A DNA stretch of 64,000 bases from Bradysia coprophila. Lineage: Eukaryota; Arthropoda; Insecta; Diptera; Sciaridae. The stretch's first letter is position 1. Each line of letters opens with the position of its first letter. Location of the stretch: the NCBI RefSeq assembly GCF_014529535.1, contig NW_023503632.1, positions 2,046,001 to 2,110,000 of the forward strand, in the 5' to 3' direction. A program made the position numbers and the translations under genes. This document shows positions 51,360-62,450 of the stretch, piece after piece. The notes below the pieces were generated by a model. It did no database searches and had not been told where the DNA came from. It was given only the letters and a program-made list of their open reading frames with translations.

Positions 51360-53082
51360 TTCGTAATTTATTATAATTTCTTTCAATTAGAAGAGTGTAC
51401 TGGTGAATCTCCCGTGGACGAGCTATATTTGAATGAAGGTCTTTGGTTGATTGTCACTTACTTAATCAAAACAAGTTAAGCACGCCTATGCACTAAGTCT
51501 GAATTTGGGTTAGGCACGCGCAACAAAGCTAAACAATCTAGATCTTCATTTGTTAAACAAATTTTGTGTGCAAACCATACAACAACTCCCAAAACAGAAA
51601 ACAAATTTTCTCTCTGTATTAAGATAATGGTCGAAAAAGTAGTGTTGTTGGTGCATTCCCGCAGCTCAGATATATCAGCTGGGAATATCGCTTGCAGTTA
51701 CGAAATTCGAGAAATAAATATTGCTCTAAATTGATAATTGGTAAAAATAGGCTGTTGAGGACCATCTTCCCATTTAATTAGCCGCTAAAAGCAAAGTCCC
51801 AAATAAAAAAAAAGTTCATATTGATGGGTAAAGTATCCAGATAAGCACGTAGAATTTCGAATTATATTTTTTACTTTGGCTGATTTTGAAAATGGAAGCT
51901 TACAGGAGTAGTTGCTGCATAAAAACAATTTTTTGATCAAATCTTTCCGTTGCACGGAATTATTCGAGTAGTGAAACTGAGCCTCAAATTTACACTTCAT
52001 AGTAGGGAAAGCAGCTTGATGTTTTCGTTGTGTATCGGATTCAGATAAACTGTTAGAACTAGTCAAATTCTTACCCCTTTTTTCAACAGTTTATATCTCA
52101 GTGTGGATGGATTTTAAAGCCAATAAGACCCTACTTGCCCCGAAAGTACATGCTATTAGCATAGTATTCGAATCTTCAAATTGACGCAAAATAATAAGCA
52201 TACAACTCTTTCTGAAACGAGCTGAACGCGGAGATCGACCGTCAAATTCAAACTATCGATGATTTGATGAATTGTCAACCAATGTCCATCTTCAGCCGAC
52301 CCATCGAAACCAGAGATGTAGACACGTCATACTGCCCTCAAAACGGCGGTGTGGAGTCCGTTAATACAGTGTTCGAAGAGATGGAATCGTAAAACTTGGC
52401 TTGTTCTTTAAACGACGGTAAATAAATCGTGCTGTTGACTTGTTTCTGACATCAATCTCTTAATAGATAATAGGAAAAAAGACTAAAAGCTCAGCCAGTA
52501 AAATGATGATCTTTTCAAACTTCAAAGGCAGCAGCATGCTTCCTTAACTAAGTCCTAACAAAATGAATTCCGTCCAGAACAATGCCCTTCTATAAAATCT
52601 GCATAAAGTAAACGTTTCACACAGCGACAATGCGACATGAACAACATTTCGTGCAGAGCTCTTCGGTCAGCCAATATCCCATCGAGACTCGAACCGCCAA
52701 TTTTCAGATACATAGGAAAAAGAGCAGACACGGTACAATGTAAAATGCCCATTTACTTACATAATTTATGTATGTGCCACATCTGTGCACTTGCGTCGGT
52801 TGTTTTGTCAAAACCAGAATTGCGAAACTTCAAAAATTTATTTTTAAGAGATAATTGAATGCACTTCGTACTGTTAACAGAGAGGCTGTTGAAACATTAA
52901 ATATATAGAAACTTCATTACAGTAGCCGGCTTCTTTCCAGAGAAGTTCTGCATTCGAATCTTGTTAGATAGTAGAATGGTCGAACGAGTAATGCAGCGAG
53001 GTAATTTGCGAAATTCGTCTAGACTTTTCGGCTAACTTCCTCAGCCGTCATCGGATCAGACACCTTGCACAGTCCTTTATCT
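51360..53082. other. Non-coding stretch
   Basis: No host gene is supported. It holds a small retroelement-derived coding fragment at 52611-52745 and ends at the right C arm. Confidence 0.55.
52611..52745 (+). pseudogene. Fragment of a retroelement-associated protein
   Basis: The frame reads NISCRALRSANIPSRLEP and FRYIGKRAD. It is close to the minus-strand fragment at 61783-62450, which carries RGLRSANIPARLEP and RDSGKRTD. Only about 40 residues remain. Similar GLHGLSC-KYSAGR and ALRSAGIPS-LEP segments recur beside reverse transcriptases in invertebrate genomes; that link is from memory and unverified. Confidence 0.55.
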
Positions 53083-54228
53083 AAAACATAGCTAACGCCG
53101 ACCCGTACGAAACACCTATTCGTGTCAAAAGCCTTTAAAATCACTTACATTATCCACTCTTTGCCTTGTTATCATATACAAATAAATTGTCGGAGGCAAT
53201 ATAGACAGCCCCGTACGAAGACAAATTTCATAAATTCCTATTTAAACAGCTATATACCGCTATATTTACCTATAAATAAACATTTCACAGATGAATATGC
53301 TATTATATAGCTCTATATGCCTGTATATAGCTCAATATAGCTGTATATAGGTATATATAGATGTCCATATATGGAATGCCTGAAACACCCCACACACATA
53401 ACAAATTATTTCTATGTTAACAGAAACTCTCTAAGTACCATTTTTCCCAAGATATATCACTTTTAATAAAATCCAATATGGCCGCCGGCAGCCATTTTGT
53501 TAGGAGACCGGAAATAGTACCGATGCTTTACATTCGTTAATACCTTTCAAACAAAAAAAAAATTCATGAAATTCGGTCAAAATTTACTCGAGATATTGTC
53601 AAAATACACCACGTTCACTGTACTTCCGAGTAGCCAGATAAGAGCTCACTTCAAGAGACCTAGCTCACGCTCCGGAGAACATAATTTCATGAACTTTTTT
53701 TCCCTGATTGGTTCGGTCAATACCTATCTAATAAAGCTAAAACAGACGAAATATGTTGAAATGTGGCCGACCTACAAGCAAAAACTGCTTGCCGCCCTGT
53801 GCCTGTTTCACACCAAGGGTCGGTCATCCGATTTCCATAAACTTTTTTTTTGTCGATCGGTATTGTAAGTACCTTTTATTTGACGTATCACTGACAAGTG
53901 TAGTGCTTAAATGTCTGGAGATATCGTCGAAAAACACTTAGGCACTTATTGGGCCCCAGCTCCGGAGAGGTCGATCCGAAATCACCCATCTTCGAACTTA
54001 GCCTGTCTTTTGACATTACCAAACGAGGAAAAAAAGAATTTTTAAAATCGGATGCGTTTTACTCAAGTTAGAGAACCCACGGACAGACGGACGGACATTT
54101 TTTTTTCGCGGATTTGGCATCTCTATACAACCACAATAGGTTTCCCCTTACTCAGGGAGTCCAATTCGACGTGTTACAAACGTATGCGTAAACCTATAAG
54201 ATCCCAGTACTTCGTACTGGTCTAAAAA
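53083..54228 (+). mobile_element. Element C, right arm
   Basis: It runs from AAAACATAGCTAACGCCGAC (inner end) to CCCAGTACTTCGTACTGGTC and TAAAAA at 54228. The hairpin at 53186-53200 reads ATTGTC-GGA-GGCAAT, closed with a wobble pair. Long blocks match the left arm at an estimated 97%. Small gaps, such as 14 nt missing near CACACCAAGG, explain its shorter length. Its outer end lies about 105 bp from the stop codon of the zinc-finger gene. Confidence 0.85.
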
Positions 54229-54332
54229 AAAACAAAACAAATTGATCATTGGAAACTTGAAAACAATTTAGTCACTCCCATACTTGGAGTGGACGTCTCA
54301 TTCAACTAACTGATGTGAATTCGTCGTAGGTA

Positions 54333-56118
54333 CTACTTAACTTTGTGTTTTGACATATGGCGGTTCAAAGAGGACTTGTGAACGAAGACCGAATCGCAGC
54401 TTCCACATTTGAATGGCTTTGAATAAACTGAAAATATTTCGAGATTTCAAATTTTTAGCGGAATTTTCCTTAAATTTAAATGACAACTTACAGATATGAA
54501 GATTCACAGAGTGTTGCCGTAGAGACACCTTCCGCTGAAAGGTTTTCGAACAAATGTCGCATGCGAAGCGTTTTTCATCTGAAGCTGAAATTTTCTTGGT
54601 AACGCTTCGACTGTGAATTAACATATGTTTGGATAAGTCGGACTTTCGTGCGAAAGATGAATGACATATCCCACATTTGAACGCCTGTTCATCTGAAAAT
54701 GTTTCAAAATGTCAAAATTTTTGCAGGATTTCGTTCAAACTAAAACCAACTGATGTGAATGTTCATGTGCCTGAATAAGTTGTGCTTCCAGCGAAATGAT
54801 TTCTTACAAATGTCGCATGTGAACGGGGTTTCACCTGAAGCAGAAATAGAAATTCTGTTTCAGCATCTTTAACGATTGTAAAACTTCAAATTGAATCTGC
54901 GGCTGTAATCGCTTCTGTAAGCTCAACCAAAGCTCAAGTTTTTACGTTCTGCAGTTTTATTGGTTCCAGATCGTTTTTTAAGCTTTAATTAAAAGATGCG
55001 TATAGAGAGAGTAGTTACACTCACTCGTATGTATGTACGTATGTAGAATGGAAGAAATGAAAAGAGACATGCTATTGTTATGTGATGGAATGTGGAACGA
55101 ATAAAGAGATGGAAGCAAACAAAACCCACGAAATGCAAAGACCTATTTTGAGATGATTTTACAGCAGTGAGGTTTGAATTTTTTTTTAAGTAAAAGTGCG
55201 ATATCGAAATTGCTTGGAATAAAGGCTTACCCATTGAGTTTTCCAACGTGTCCATATTGGATACATCTTCTTCCTTGTTTCGGTTGGATGAGATAATCTA
55301 AATTAAGTAACAAAAATGAGAAGATGCATTTAAGAGAAGCACTACCATCGTCATTTTACTAGTAAAGATCAGAGGTAAATGTTTGATCAATTCAATGAAT
55401 CTTTACAGAGAAAACAGTCTTTCACGCAAGCTTTCTGACTCGCCACTGACATGAACACAGTAAATATTGTAGCAGTGCTGTGGTCTCGCTCAAAGCAACC
55501 AAGTCAATTATGACGAAACCTTGACCATTTTTCATACCTGTTTCTCGTCTGTTGGACTTCCTGCTTCTGGTTGTTGACGATTCGGTTCACAATTTGTGGC
55601 ACCATTTGATGAAATTATGGCATTGTCGTGTTGCACCTTTGTAGCACCTGAAAGCAAGTCTGTCATTCACAATTTGTGAACGTTCTTCAAAATGTACGGT
55701 TACCGATGTGAATTTCCACATGAGTCCAAATGTCTTTATCTGAGAATATTTGCTTGCAAACGTCACATCTAATTTGCTTTTGAGCTGCAAAATTAGAAAT
55801 TCTCTTAGATTGTGGCTGACCGGAAAATTATTACGAAGCCAGTCCGTTGTCATCGTCATGGGGATAAAGTTGTTTGGGGTAAAAGTCTACCTTGTCGAGC
55901 CTTCAGCCAATCGGCATAGCTATTTTCCACAGGATGTATGTAATTCGTTCTGGCAGCTTCCTTCTTTGAACGCGCCTGCATTGAGATACAACAATGAGAA
56001 AAGTTGCATGCACACAGAGCATCGCGATCTTTTTCATGATACAAATCTGTTTTTCAAAAAACTCCAGGAAACAGGAACTCTACTCAAGTCTTACCGTTTT
56101 CCTTGTATTTGCAACCAT
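54333..56118 (-). CDS. Five-finger C2H2 zinc-finger protein (eight exons)
   Basis: Exons: 56118-56095, 55975-55891, 55784-55704, 55647-55538, 55297-55231, 54834-54751, 54692-54492, 54427-54333. Every border is GT/AG and every phase agrees, giving 248 residues from MVANTRKT to MSKHKVK. The five fingers are RCDVCKQIFSDKDIW-H-H, FTCDICKKSFRWKHNLFRH, FKCGICHSSFARKSDLSKH, FACDICSKTFQRKVSLRQH and FKCGSCDSVFVHKSSLNRH. Finger 1 stands alone near the N-terminus. An acidic, Asn/Gln-rich linker of about 70 residues follows, then four fingers with linkers of varied length, most unlike the canonical TGEKP. Finger 4 has four residues between its histidines. It is probably a nuclear DNA-binding regulator; no orthologue was recognised. 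The first coding exon is only 24 nt. Upstream sequence contains no better start. Confidence 0.9.
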
Positions 56119-56722
56119 TTTCAGCAAAACCAGTCACCAAAAATAATAGAACGACACGATCGAGCTCTTTGTGCTTTGTGATTACTGCGTCAAGTCGTCA
56201 AGAGATAGCTTGTGTAGAAAAGTGTACAAGATTTATGAGCAGTTTCAACAACTGTCGTTAAACGTACCGCTTTGTATTTTTAAATTTGAACTTTCTAACG
56301 ATATTTACCCTATCATTGCAAATAATTTCTTAGTAAAATGAAATGTCTCTGTCGAGTGGAGCAAACGATGGATGATTTCTATGTTTTTTAGATGTTGAGA
56401 CAAAGACAAGATCAATGACTCAAGTATTAGGGGTACTCTAAATCAAGGGCCCTCTCAATAGAACAAATTGACAAATTAAAATGAAAAATCATATATTTGA
56501 ATGTGTGTGTGACAGCTCCGTGTACATACAGTACACGGGACTCTTAATGTCAAAAGTAAAGGGACACTCATAATGTCAAAAGCAAAGCAAAGTTGACGTT
56601 TTCGTGGGTAGTCTACCTCTATGCTCTAAATAGGGTAGTGACACTGGACAACTATAACATTTTCGTACAATACTCCAGTCGACAGGTGTCGTATGATCAC
56701 TTCAGCTAGATGTTCATTGTTC
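56119..56722. other. 5' flank of the zinc-finger gene
   Basis: No gene is seen. It includes the likely 5' UTR and promoter of the minus-strand zinc-finger gene. No specific promoter motif can be assigned. Confidence 0.5.
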
Positions 56723-56965
56723 CAAGGTTCTGAAGGAACAGATTAAGACAACTCTGGGTTGATGACGAAGGCGATGACACATAAATTGGGTCAGCGGCTG
56801 CGAAGTTTATATGAAAAAGGCAACTTAACAAAAACAAAATTACGAATTTTCCTAAAAGACATTTTCTTCAAGTTTACTTTACATACAATATGTACTGAGT
56901 GCGTTTATCAATTTCGGTGTTACCCGCTTTTGGTGGCTGTCTTGACCTGTTCTTTCAGAACCTTG
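56723..56965. mobile_element. hAT-like MITE P, copy 1 (243 bp)
   Basis: The ends CAAGGTTCTGAAGGAACAG and the inverse of CAAGGTTCTGAAAGAACAG are flanked by a perfect 8-bp duplication CATTGTTC (56715-56722 and 56966-56973). The same family occurs at 58985-59216. A possible end fragment (CTTTCAGAACCTTG) is near 24222. Confidence 0.88.
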
Positions 56966-56999
56966 CATTGTTCAATGTCTAACATTATTGTATATTGGT

Positions 57000-57165
57000 A
57001 ATTCACGCCGTGAGTGCGGTCGAAATTCAAAATGCAAAGTTCGGAGGTCTTTCTAACGTAGCGTCATTTTCATACAATGAAGCGTTGAAATGTACTTTTC
57101 GGTTCACTTTTTCATCGAATCGTTCACTTAAAATTCAAATTTTAGGCACACTTACGGCGTGAATT
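57000..57165. repeat. MITE Q (166 bp)
   Basis: AATTCACGCCGTGAGTG and the inverse of AATTCACGCCGTAAGTG bound the element. The match continues weakly into AAATTCAAA. No target duplication was fixed. Confidence 0.75.
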
Positions 57166-57240
57166 GCAATAATTTTACAGTTTTAACTGATCGCAAATGA
57201 GTTCTTGGGTTTTGAATATCCTAATTAATTTCTTCACTCG

Positions 57241-57378
57241 CGGAATTTTGAAAACCGACAAATTTTCTGTTTCGTGGTTTACTGGATTTTTGTGAATTTC
57301 GCATGTGTTTCTAAATGGAGAAATCAGAAACTCAAATAAAACTAAGAAACTGAAACTGTGTCGGTTTTCAAAATTCCG
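57241..57378. repeat. Foldback element family F, copy 2
   Basis: CGGAATTTTGAAAACCGACA and its near-exact inverse form the ends of a 138-bp element. The family also occurs at 14391-14531. Frames crossing it are products of the repeat. Confidence 0.8.
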
Positions 57379-57599
57379 TGTAACTAAATCATATACATAG
57401 CAAAACACCCATAAAGGGTGGCATGAAATTTGTTAAACGCACTTATTTATCATTCATATATAGATTAGGATTGGCTCCTTCGATATGTTTTTTTTATGTG
57501 AAATGTCAATTTGCGGATTTTCTTGTTAAGTTTGTTAAGACAACGCACAGTCAGCTGACTTTGACATCACTCAATTAGAAGGCAAAACACACACCTTCT

Positions 57600-58380
57600 T
57601 CTTCTTCTTCTTTTTCAGCCTGTTTCTATCCACTGCTGGATGTAGGCCTCTCCAACTTCTTTCCATTTCGTACGATCCATTGCCATTTGCTGCCAGTTTG
57701 TACCTGCAATATTCTTAATTCCGTTTGTCCATCTCTCTGGTGGTCTACCTATAGCTCGTCTTTTATATGGTCGCCAGTTCATGATCTTTTTGGTCCAACG
57801 TTCGTCTGTCCTTCTTGCAATATGTCCCGCCCAGCTCCATTTCAGAGATGCTATTCTTTCCATGACATCAACGACCCTGGTTTGTTGTCGAATCCATTTA
57901 TTCGTCATTCTGTCTCTGAGTGTTATTCCAAGCATACTCCGTTCCATGGCTCTTTGTGTCACTTTCAATTTATCTTCGGATGCTTTCGTTAAAGTTAACG
58001 TTTCCGCTCCATAAGTGAGCACTGGAAGGACACAAGTGTCGAAAACTTTGCGTTTCAGACTATTATTCATTTTGCTTTTGAAAATTAGTCTGAGTTTTCC
58101 GAACGCTGCCCATGCAAGACCAATCCTACGTCTTATTTCTGCAGTTTGGTTGTCCAGACCTAACTTCAGTTTATGTCCTAGATATACATAGCTGTCGACT
58201 CGTTCAATGACAGTGTCACCAATTTTGATTTCTCTATCGTCCCCGATGTTGGTCATGACTTTTGTTTTCGATAAGTTCATCTTGAGGCCAACTTTGCTCG
58301 CCTCTTCACTTAACTGTTGTAGCATAAGCTGAGCCTGACCTAGATTCGCTGCTATCGGTACAATGTCATCAGCGAAGCGG
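57600..58380 (-). mobile_element. RTE retrotransposon, 5'-truncated copy 2
   Basis: It is nearly identical to the 3' end of the copy at 5716-9530. The frame ends EAYIQQWIETG-stop at 57615, and the 3' end is (GAA)n. It is truncated at 58380, inside the catalytic FADD region, so the polymerase domain is missing. It holds about 250 codons of the thumb and C-terminal region without stops. No target duplication was identified. Confidence 0.93.
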
Positions 58381-58984
58381 ACTGTTGACTACTTTTTAAA
58401 ATTTTTTAATAGCCATTGTATGAAAAAGAATAGTCAACTTTGATCGGTTCAGTCCTCTATTTGAGTGAAGTCAAAGTCAGCTTCGGTGCTAGACAGTGCG
58501 TTGGTTAAGACCTTGATATCGCATCGTAGCACTGAGCCAATCACTCGAACAAATTTTTACGGAAAATCGGAGCCTCTTCTGATACATAACATTGCGACGC
58601 AGTTGCAAAATACCAACCTTACAGACCTAATTTATATCAGAAATTATTGAAGAAGGCCTCTCTTGAAAATTATGTTCTCGTGCTTGGTTCAGTGCTATGT
58701 TGATATGCGTGTACACTTAAGTGTAAACTTATGTATATTTCCTGATCCTGATCTATCCGCAATATCTTTCACAGACAAATTGCACTATTGTATTTTTAGT
58801 TCTCTCTACATACTAAATATGCGGAAACCGACCTTAGGCAGCATGTCACTTATTATGCAGAGGAATTCTTATAAGTTTACGTTTACATGTCAATGCGACA
58901 AATGTGGTTATGTTGATCCTTGTATGAAGTTCGCGAAACCGAGCAAGAATTCAAAAATTTCATCATTTAACACATTGATATGAG
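58381..58984. other. Non-coding stretch
   Basis: A 106-codon plus-strand frame (58663-58983) has a few Cys pairs but no recognised domain. The segment near 58655-58710 resembles 190-300, suggesting an old dispersed repeat. No gene is called. Confidence 0.5.
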
Positions 58985-59216
58985 CAAGGTTCTGCAAGAA
59001 CAGGTTGAGACACTTACGAAGGCGGGTGAAACACAAATCTTGACAATTCAGACATGTATATTGTTTGAAAAGTCAACTTGAAAACAATTTTTTTTTTGTT
59101 AAGTTGAAATCGTCTTATAAAATTTTCCAAACCTAGTTGGCACTACAGGAAAATTTTGATCACACCGCCTTCGTGATCAACTCGAAAGTGTCTTAACCTG
59201 TTCTTTCAGAACCTTG
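58985..59216. mobile_element. hAT-like MITE P, copy 2 (232 bp)
   Basis: CAAGGTTCTG at the left and its inverse at the right are flanked by GATATGAG (58977-58984) and GATGTGAG (59217-59224), a duplication with one difference. The inner arms carry ACACTTACGAAGGCGG and CCGCCTTCGTGATCAACTCG. It is older than copy 1. Confidence 0.85.
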
Positions 59217-59377
59217 GATGTGAGAGACAATTTATACAAACAAGAAACAACGCACTGTAATAGTCATTTTCATGCTTCGGGCCCGAAAATGAGGGCAATT
59301 TTTCGAATTTTCTCGGGTTTCCGGCCCTCTGCATGAAAACTCACATGTGCACCTGTTTGGAACGGTTGATTTAAGGC

Positions 59378-61625
59378 CAGGGGTCGTACTACTCCTTATT
59401 TTCCTGATTTTCCTTATTTTTGAAAAAACCACCTTATTCCTCCTTATTTTTGAAAAAGTTCCTTTTTTTTCCTTATTTTTCAATAATTTTGACGAGAAAA
59501 CTACATTTTTGGATAACAGATAATAAAAAAAAATCGCTGCGCGGCAGAATACTGAGCAATAGGGTCATCGTAAATCTTCACCCGATCTCCTACTGCTAGT
59601 AAACAAACCATAGAAATGTAGTTCCTTGTTGTCGATTTTACTGAAGAAAAATATCCACGTGGATTACAGTAATTTTGCTACCTTCCCACTCAATGGGAAG
59701 AGCGGTGTTGAAGAAGGGGAGGGAGGGTAGAATTGAAGGTAACGGACGAATGTTTGGAATGAATTGCATCTGTCTCACGCTAAAAAGCGCGGTCATACTA
59801 AGTCAGTTAAAGCATCGACTTTACAAAAAGTCAGTCTAAGAAACAATCTAACGACAATAGAGCACAGTGGGGGAGGGGGTCCCAAAGTTTCAACATTTTG
59901 GTGGACGCCACTTGTGTGCGACCTGTTGGAGGCTTGAAAAGGTCAATGGAATCTACCTGTTCCAAGTCATCTATGGATCTATCATTATTTTATTATTTCA
60001 CTGATGTACTAAGAGGGAAACTTTCCCAACAAACTATTTGGTGGTAGATCACACAAAAAAACAAGACCTACATAAACTTAAATTCATTTGATCAAATTAT
60101 TGTGTTGTTTACAAATTTGATATAATTCTGACCTCAAATCTCTACTTCACCTAAAAGAAAATTAAGGAATGTAGCATATTGAGAAATGTACAGTTTTATC
60201 CTGAGGTTCAAAACACGACCTACAACCAATGGAATGTTGTAAAGAGCCATAGTCTTATTTTGTGGGTTGTGTGGATTATTTGTATTAATATTTACACGTA
60301 AATATTCACAGTCCACAAAATAAACAATTGACATGGTATAAGAAAGTAGCGGTAAGCTAAGGTTAATAATTTCAATAGTTATTTGGATCACAAGGGACGA
60401 AAGTAAAGAAATTCAACCGTGTGCGAGAGTTGCTGCCCGCGCCGAAGGCAAGGGCCGCAATCGCACAGGTTGAATTTCTTTATGTCGTCCTTTGTGATCC
60501 AATAGTCATTTGTGTATCTGTTTTGGACGATTGATTTAAGGCAATTTCGCGGATTGTAGGCCGAACGAAGTGAGGTCTACAAGCGAAAGTGCCTTAAATC
60601 AACCGTCCCAAACAGGTGCACATGTGAGTTTTCATGCAGAGGGCCGGAAACCCGAGAAAATTCGAAAAATTGCCCTCATTTTCGGCCCCGAAGCATGAAA
60701 ATAACTATTGAAATTATTAACCTTAGCTTACCGCTACTTTCTTATACCATGTCAATTGTTTATTTTGTGGACTGTGATTATCTAATGATGAATTAAACCA
60801 AAATATGCTGACTTTTGCGGGGGTCCAGGGGGCGGCAGCCCCCTGGTATAAGAAAATATTAATATTATCAACCATCACAACAATCAGACGTAAAAACAAC
60901 AACAATATCCTTTGAATTATTCGTCATCAACTTTGTATGCTAACATTAATCAGAGCACTGGCGCACGGTTTGTTTAATATTGATCAAAGTAAACATCTTG
61001 ACAAGATTTGACTTTCGCATTATGTACATCGACTTTCGCATTATATACGTAGACTTTCGCATTATGTATTAACCGATTTCGATACATAACTTGCATTTTT
61101 TTACTTTCGCTTCCCGTTTGGGAACCGAAAATTACAATTTTCGTAGTTCGTGTGATGAAAATTAACTTTTACTATTAAACCATGGTAATTCATAGGCCGC
61201 GTTCAGGAACGAAAAATTCTTCACTGAGTGAACATTCGTTTCGTTGAGTTAACGCTGTCAAGTTTAACTTTGAGGTTAGATTTCTCACGATGTACTTTGG
61301 TCGTGAAAGTTTACCCAGATGTCATGAACGTTTCGTTTCTGAACGTGGCCCATTGCGTGGATTTAAGTGGATTAAATTAGTGTAAAATCGTTGAATATGG
61401 GTATGGGAATTTTTTAAAAATTTCGTAATTTTTGATTATGAGCCTAAAAAAGCGTGCAGGGGGTGTGCGTATAAAAAATCATCAAGATTTTTACCCAAAA
61501 ATTTACTTCCAAGCTCCTTATTTTCTCCTTAATTTCAACCGAAAAATTCCTTATTTTCTCCTTATTTTTTTAAAAAACCTCCTTATTTCCTTAATAAGGC
61601 ACGCCATTTTTGAGTGCGAGGTCTG
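59378..61625. mobile_element. hAT-like element, 2248 bp, inserted in repeat D
   Basis: A perfect 8-bp duplication TTTAAGGC (59370-59377 and 61626-61633) flanks ends CAGGGGTCGTACT and the inverse of CAGACCTCGCACT (9 of 13). Both subterminal zones repeat CTCCTTATTTT-type words in the same direction. No transposase frame is recognisable, so it is non-autonomous. Inside lie a perfect 75-bp inverted repeat, a second hairpin and another D copy. Confidence 0.85.
60308..60775. repeat. Nested foldback with perfect 75-bp arms
   Basis: The arms 60308-60382 and 60701-60775 (starting ACAGTCCACAAAATAAACAA and its inverse) are identical by eye. In the 318-bp spacer lie a second hairpin (60384-60502, arms TTGGATCACAAGGGACGA and its near-inverse, GC-rich centre) and a D repeat (60508-60700). 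Confidence 0.88.
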
Positions 61626-61782
61626 TTTAAGGCACTTTCGCTTGTAAGCCTCACTTCGTTCGGCCTACAATCCGCGAAATTGCCTAAAATCAATCGTCCA
61701 AAACAGGTACACAAATTTATATACCGTGCCTGCTAGTGTATCGAGTGTATCTCTTATCGTAGCATCCCATGCGAGCATTTTA

Positions 61783-62450
61783 CCATTGGACCAATGTAAC
61801 GCCATCTGTTCTCTTTCCGCTGTCTCTCAAAATTTGCGGTTCGAGTCTTGCTGGTATATTGGCTGACCGAAGACCTCTCCACAAAATGTTGTTCATGTCG
61901 CTGTGGCAGGCGTGTCTTCCAGCACTATATTTCCAGGACAAACCGTGAATTCCATTCTTGTTCACTTGGGCTCCACAGTTGCACTTGTGTGGTATGCAAA
62001 TATCACATCCTAAACGTATAGTACTGCAACAGAGATTCGAAAAGTATTGTTGTCGAGTAAGCTTCCAATTTGTCGTGATGGTAATACGGTTAACCAGGCC
62101 CTAGATTCCTTTGCAATTGAAGCGTTGTATCGTGCTTTTTGTTCTTCGGTCGACAGCGTTAATGAATTCACGATTTTTTCAATGGAAATGATGTCCCATG
62201 CTTTTTGGATCGTTACAGCGCGTTGATTCAAAACACGAGATAGACTTTTGCAGCCGTGAATAAAATATTTTTGTACCTCTCGTTGAGTATGATCATTTTC
62301 GGGTAATAAAACTTCTAAAATCCAGTACGTAACACGGTTGAGGGTCCTTTTTGGAATGTGTGATTGTAGCGCTTGCCTTCGCTCCACGTCCAAAAAAAAC
62401 GTTCTACATTGTATGTACTTGTCCTTGTGATGTAAATGACTATTTAACAT
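61783..62450 (-). pseudogene. Broken retroelement-associated protein remnant
   Basis: The first part (62450-62010) reads as an open frame of 146 codons, ending near NNTFRISVAVLYV. After a frameshift at about 62015 the frame resumes with RLGCDICIPHKCNCGAQV, GIHGLSWKYSAGRHACH and RGLRSANIPARLEP, ending near 61783. Cys/His pairs (CDIC, CNC, HACH) suggest a zinc-binding segment. Such a segment recurs beside reverse transcriptases in invertebrates, by my recollection. No reverse transcriptase is left here. Confidence 0.6.

Larger units (their letters stand above)
59265..61716 (-). repeat. Foldback repeat D, copy 2, split by an insertion
   Basis: 59265-59377 and 61626-61716 are the two halves of an inverted D repeat. 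Joined in position they match the uninterrupted copies at 21391 and 60508. The interruption is the hAT-like element at 59378-61625. Confidence 0.88.

Noticed and set aside
54337..54624. Zinc-finger protein ending without its fifth finger
   Set aside because: The continuous frame runs through an intron. Splicing at the GTAAGT donor (54491) to the acceptor before 54427 restores finger 5 and a natural end.
58663..58983. 106-codon frame with several Cys residues
   Set aside because: The Cys spacing does not fit a known finger, and the region overlaps an apparent dispersed repeat.
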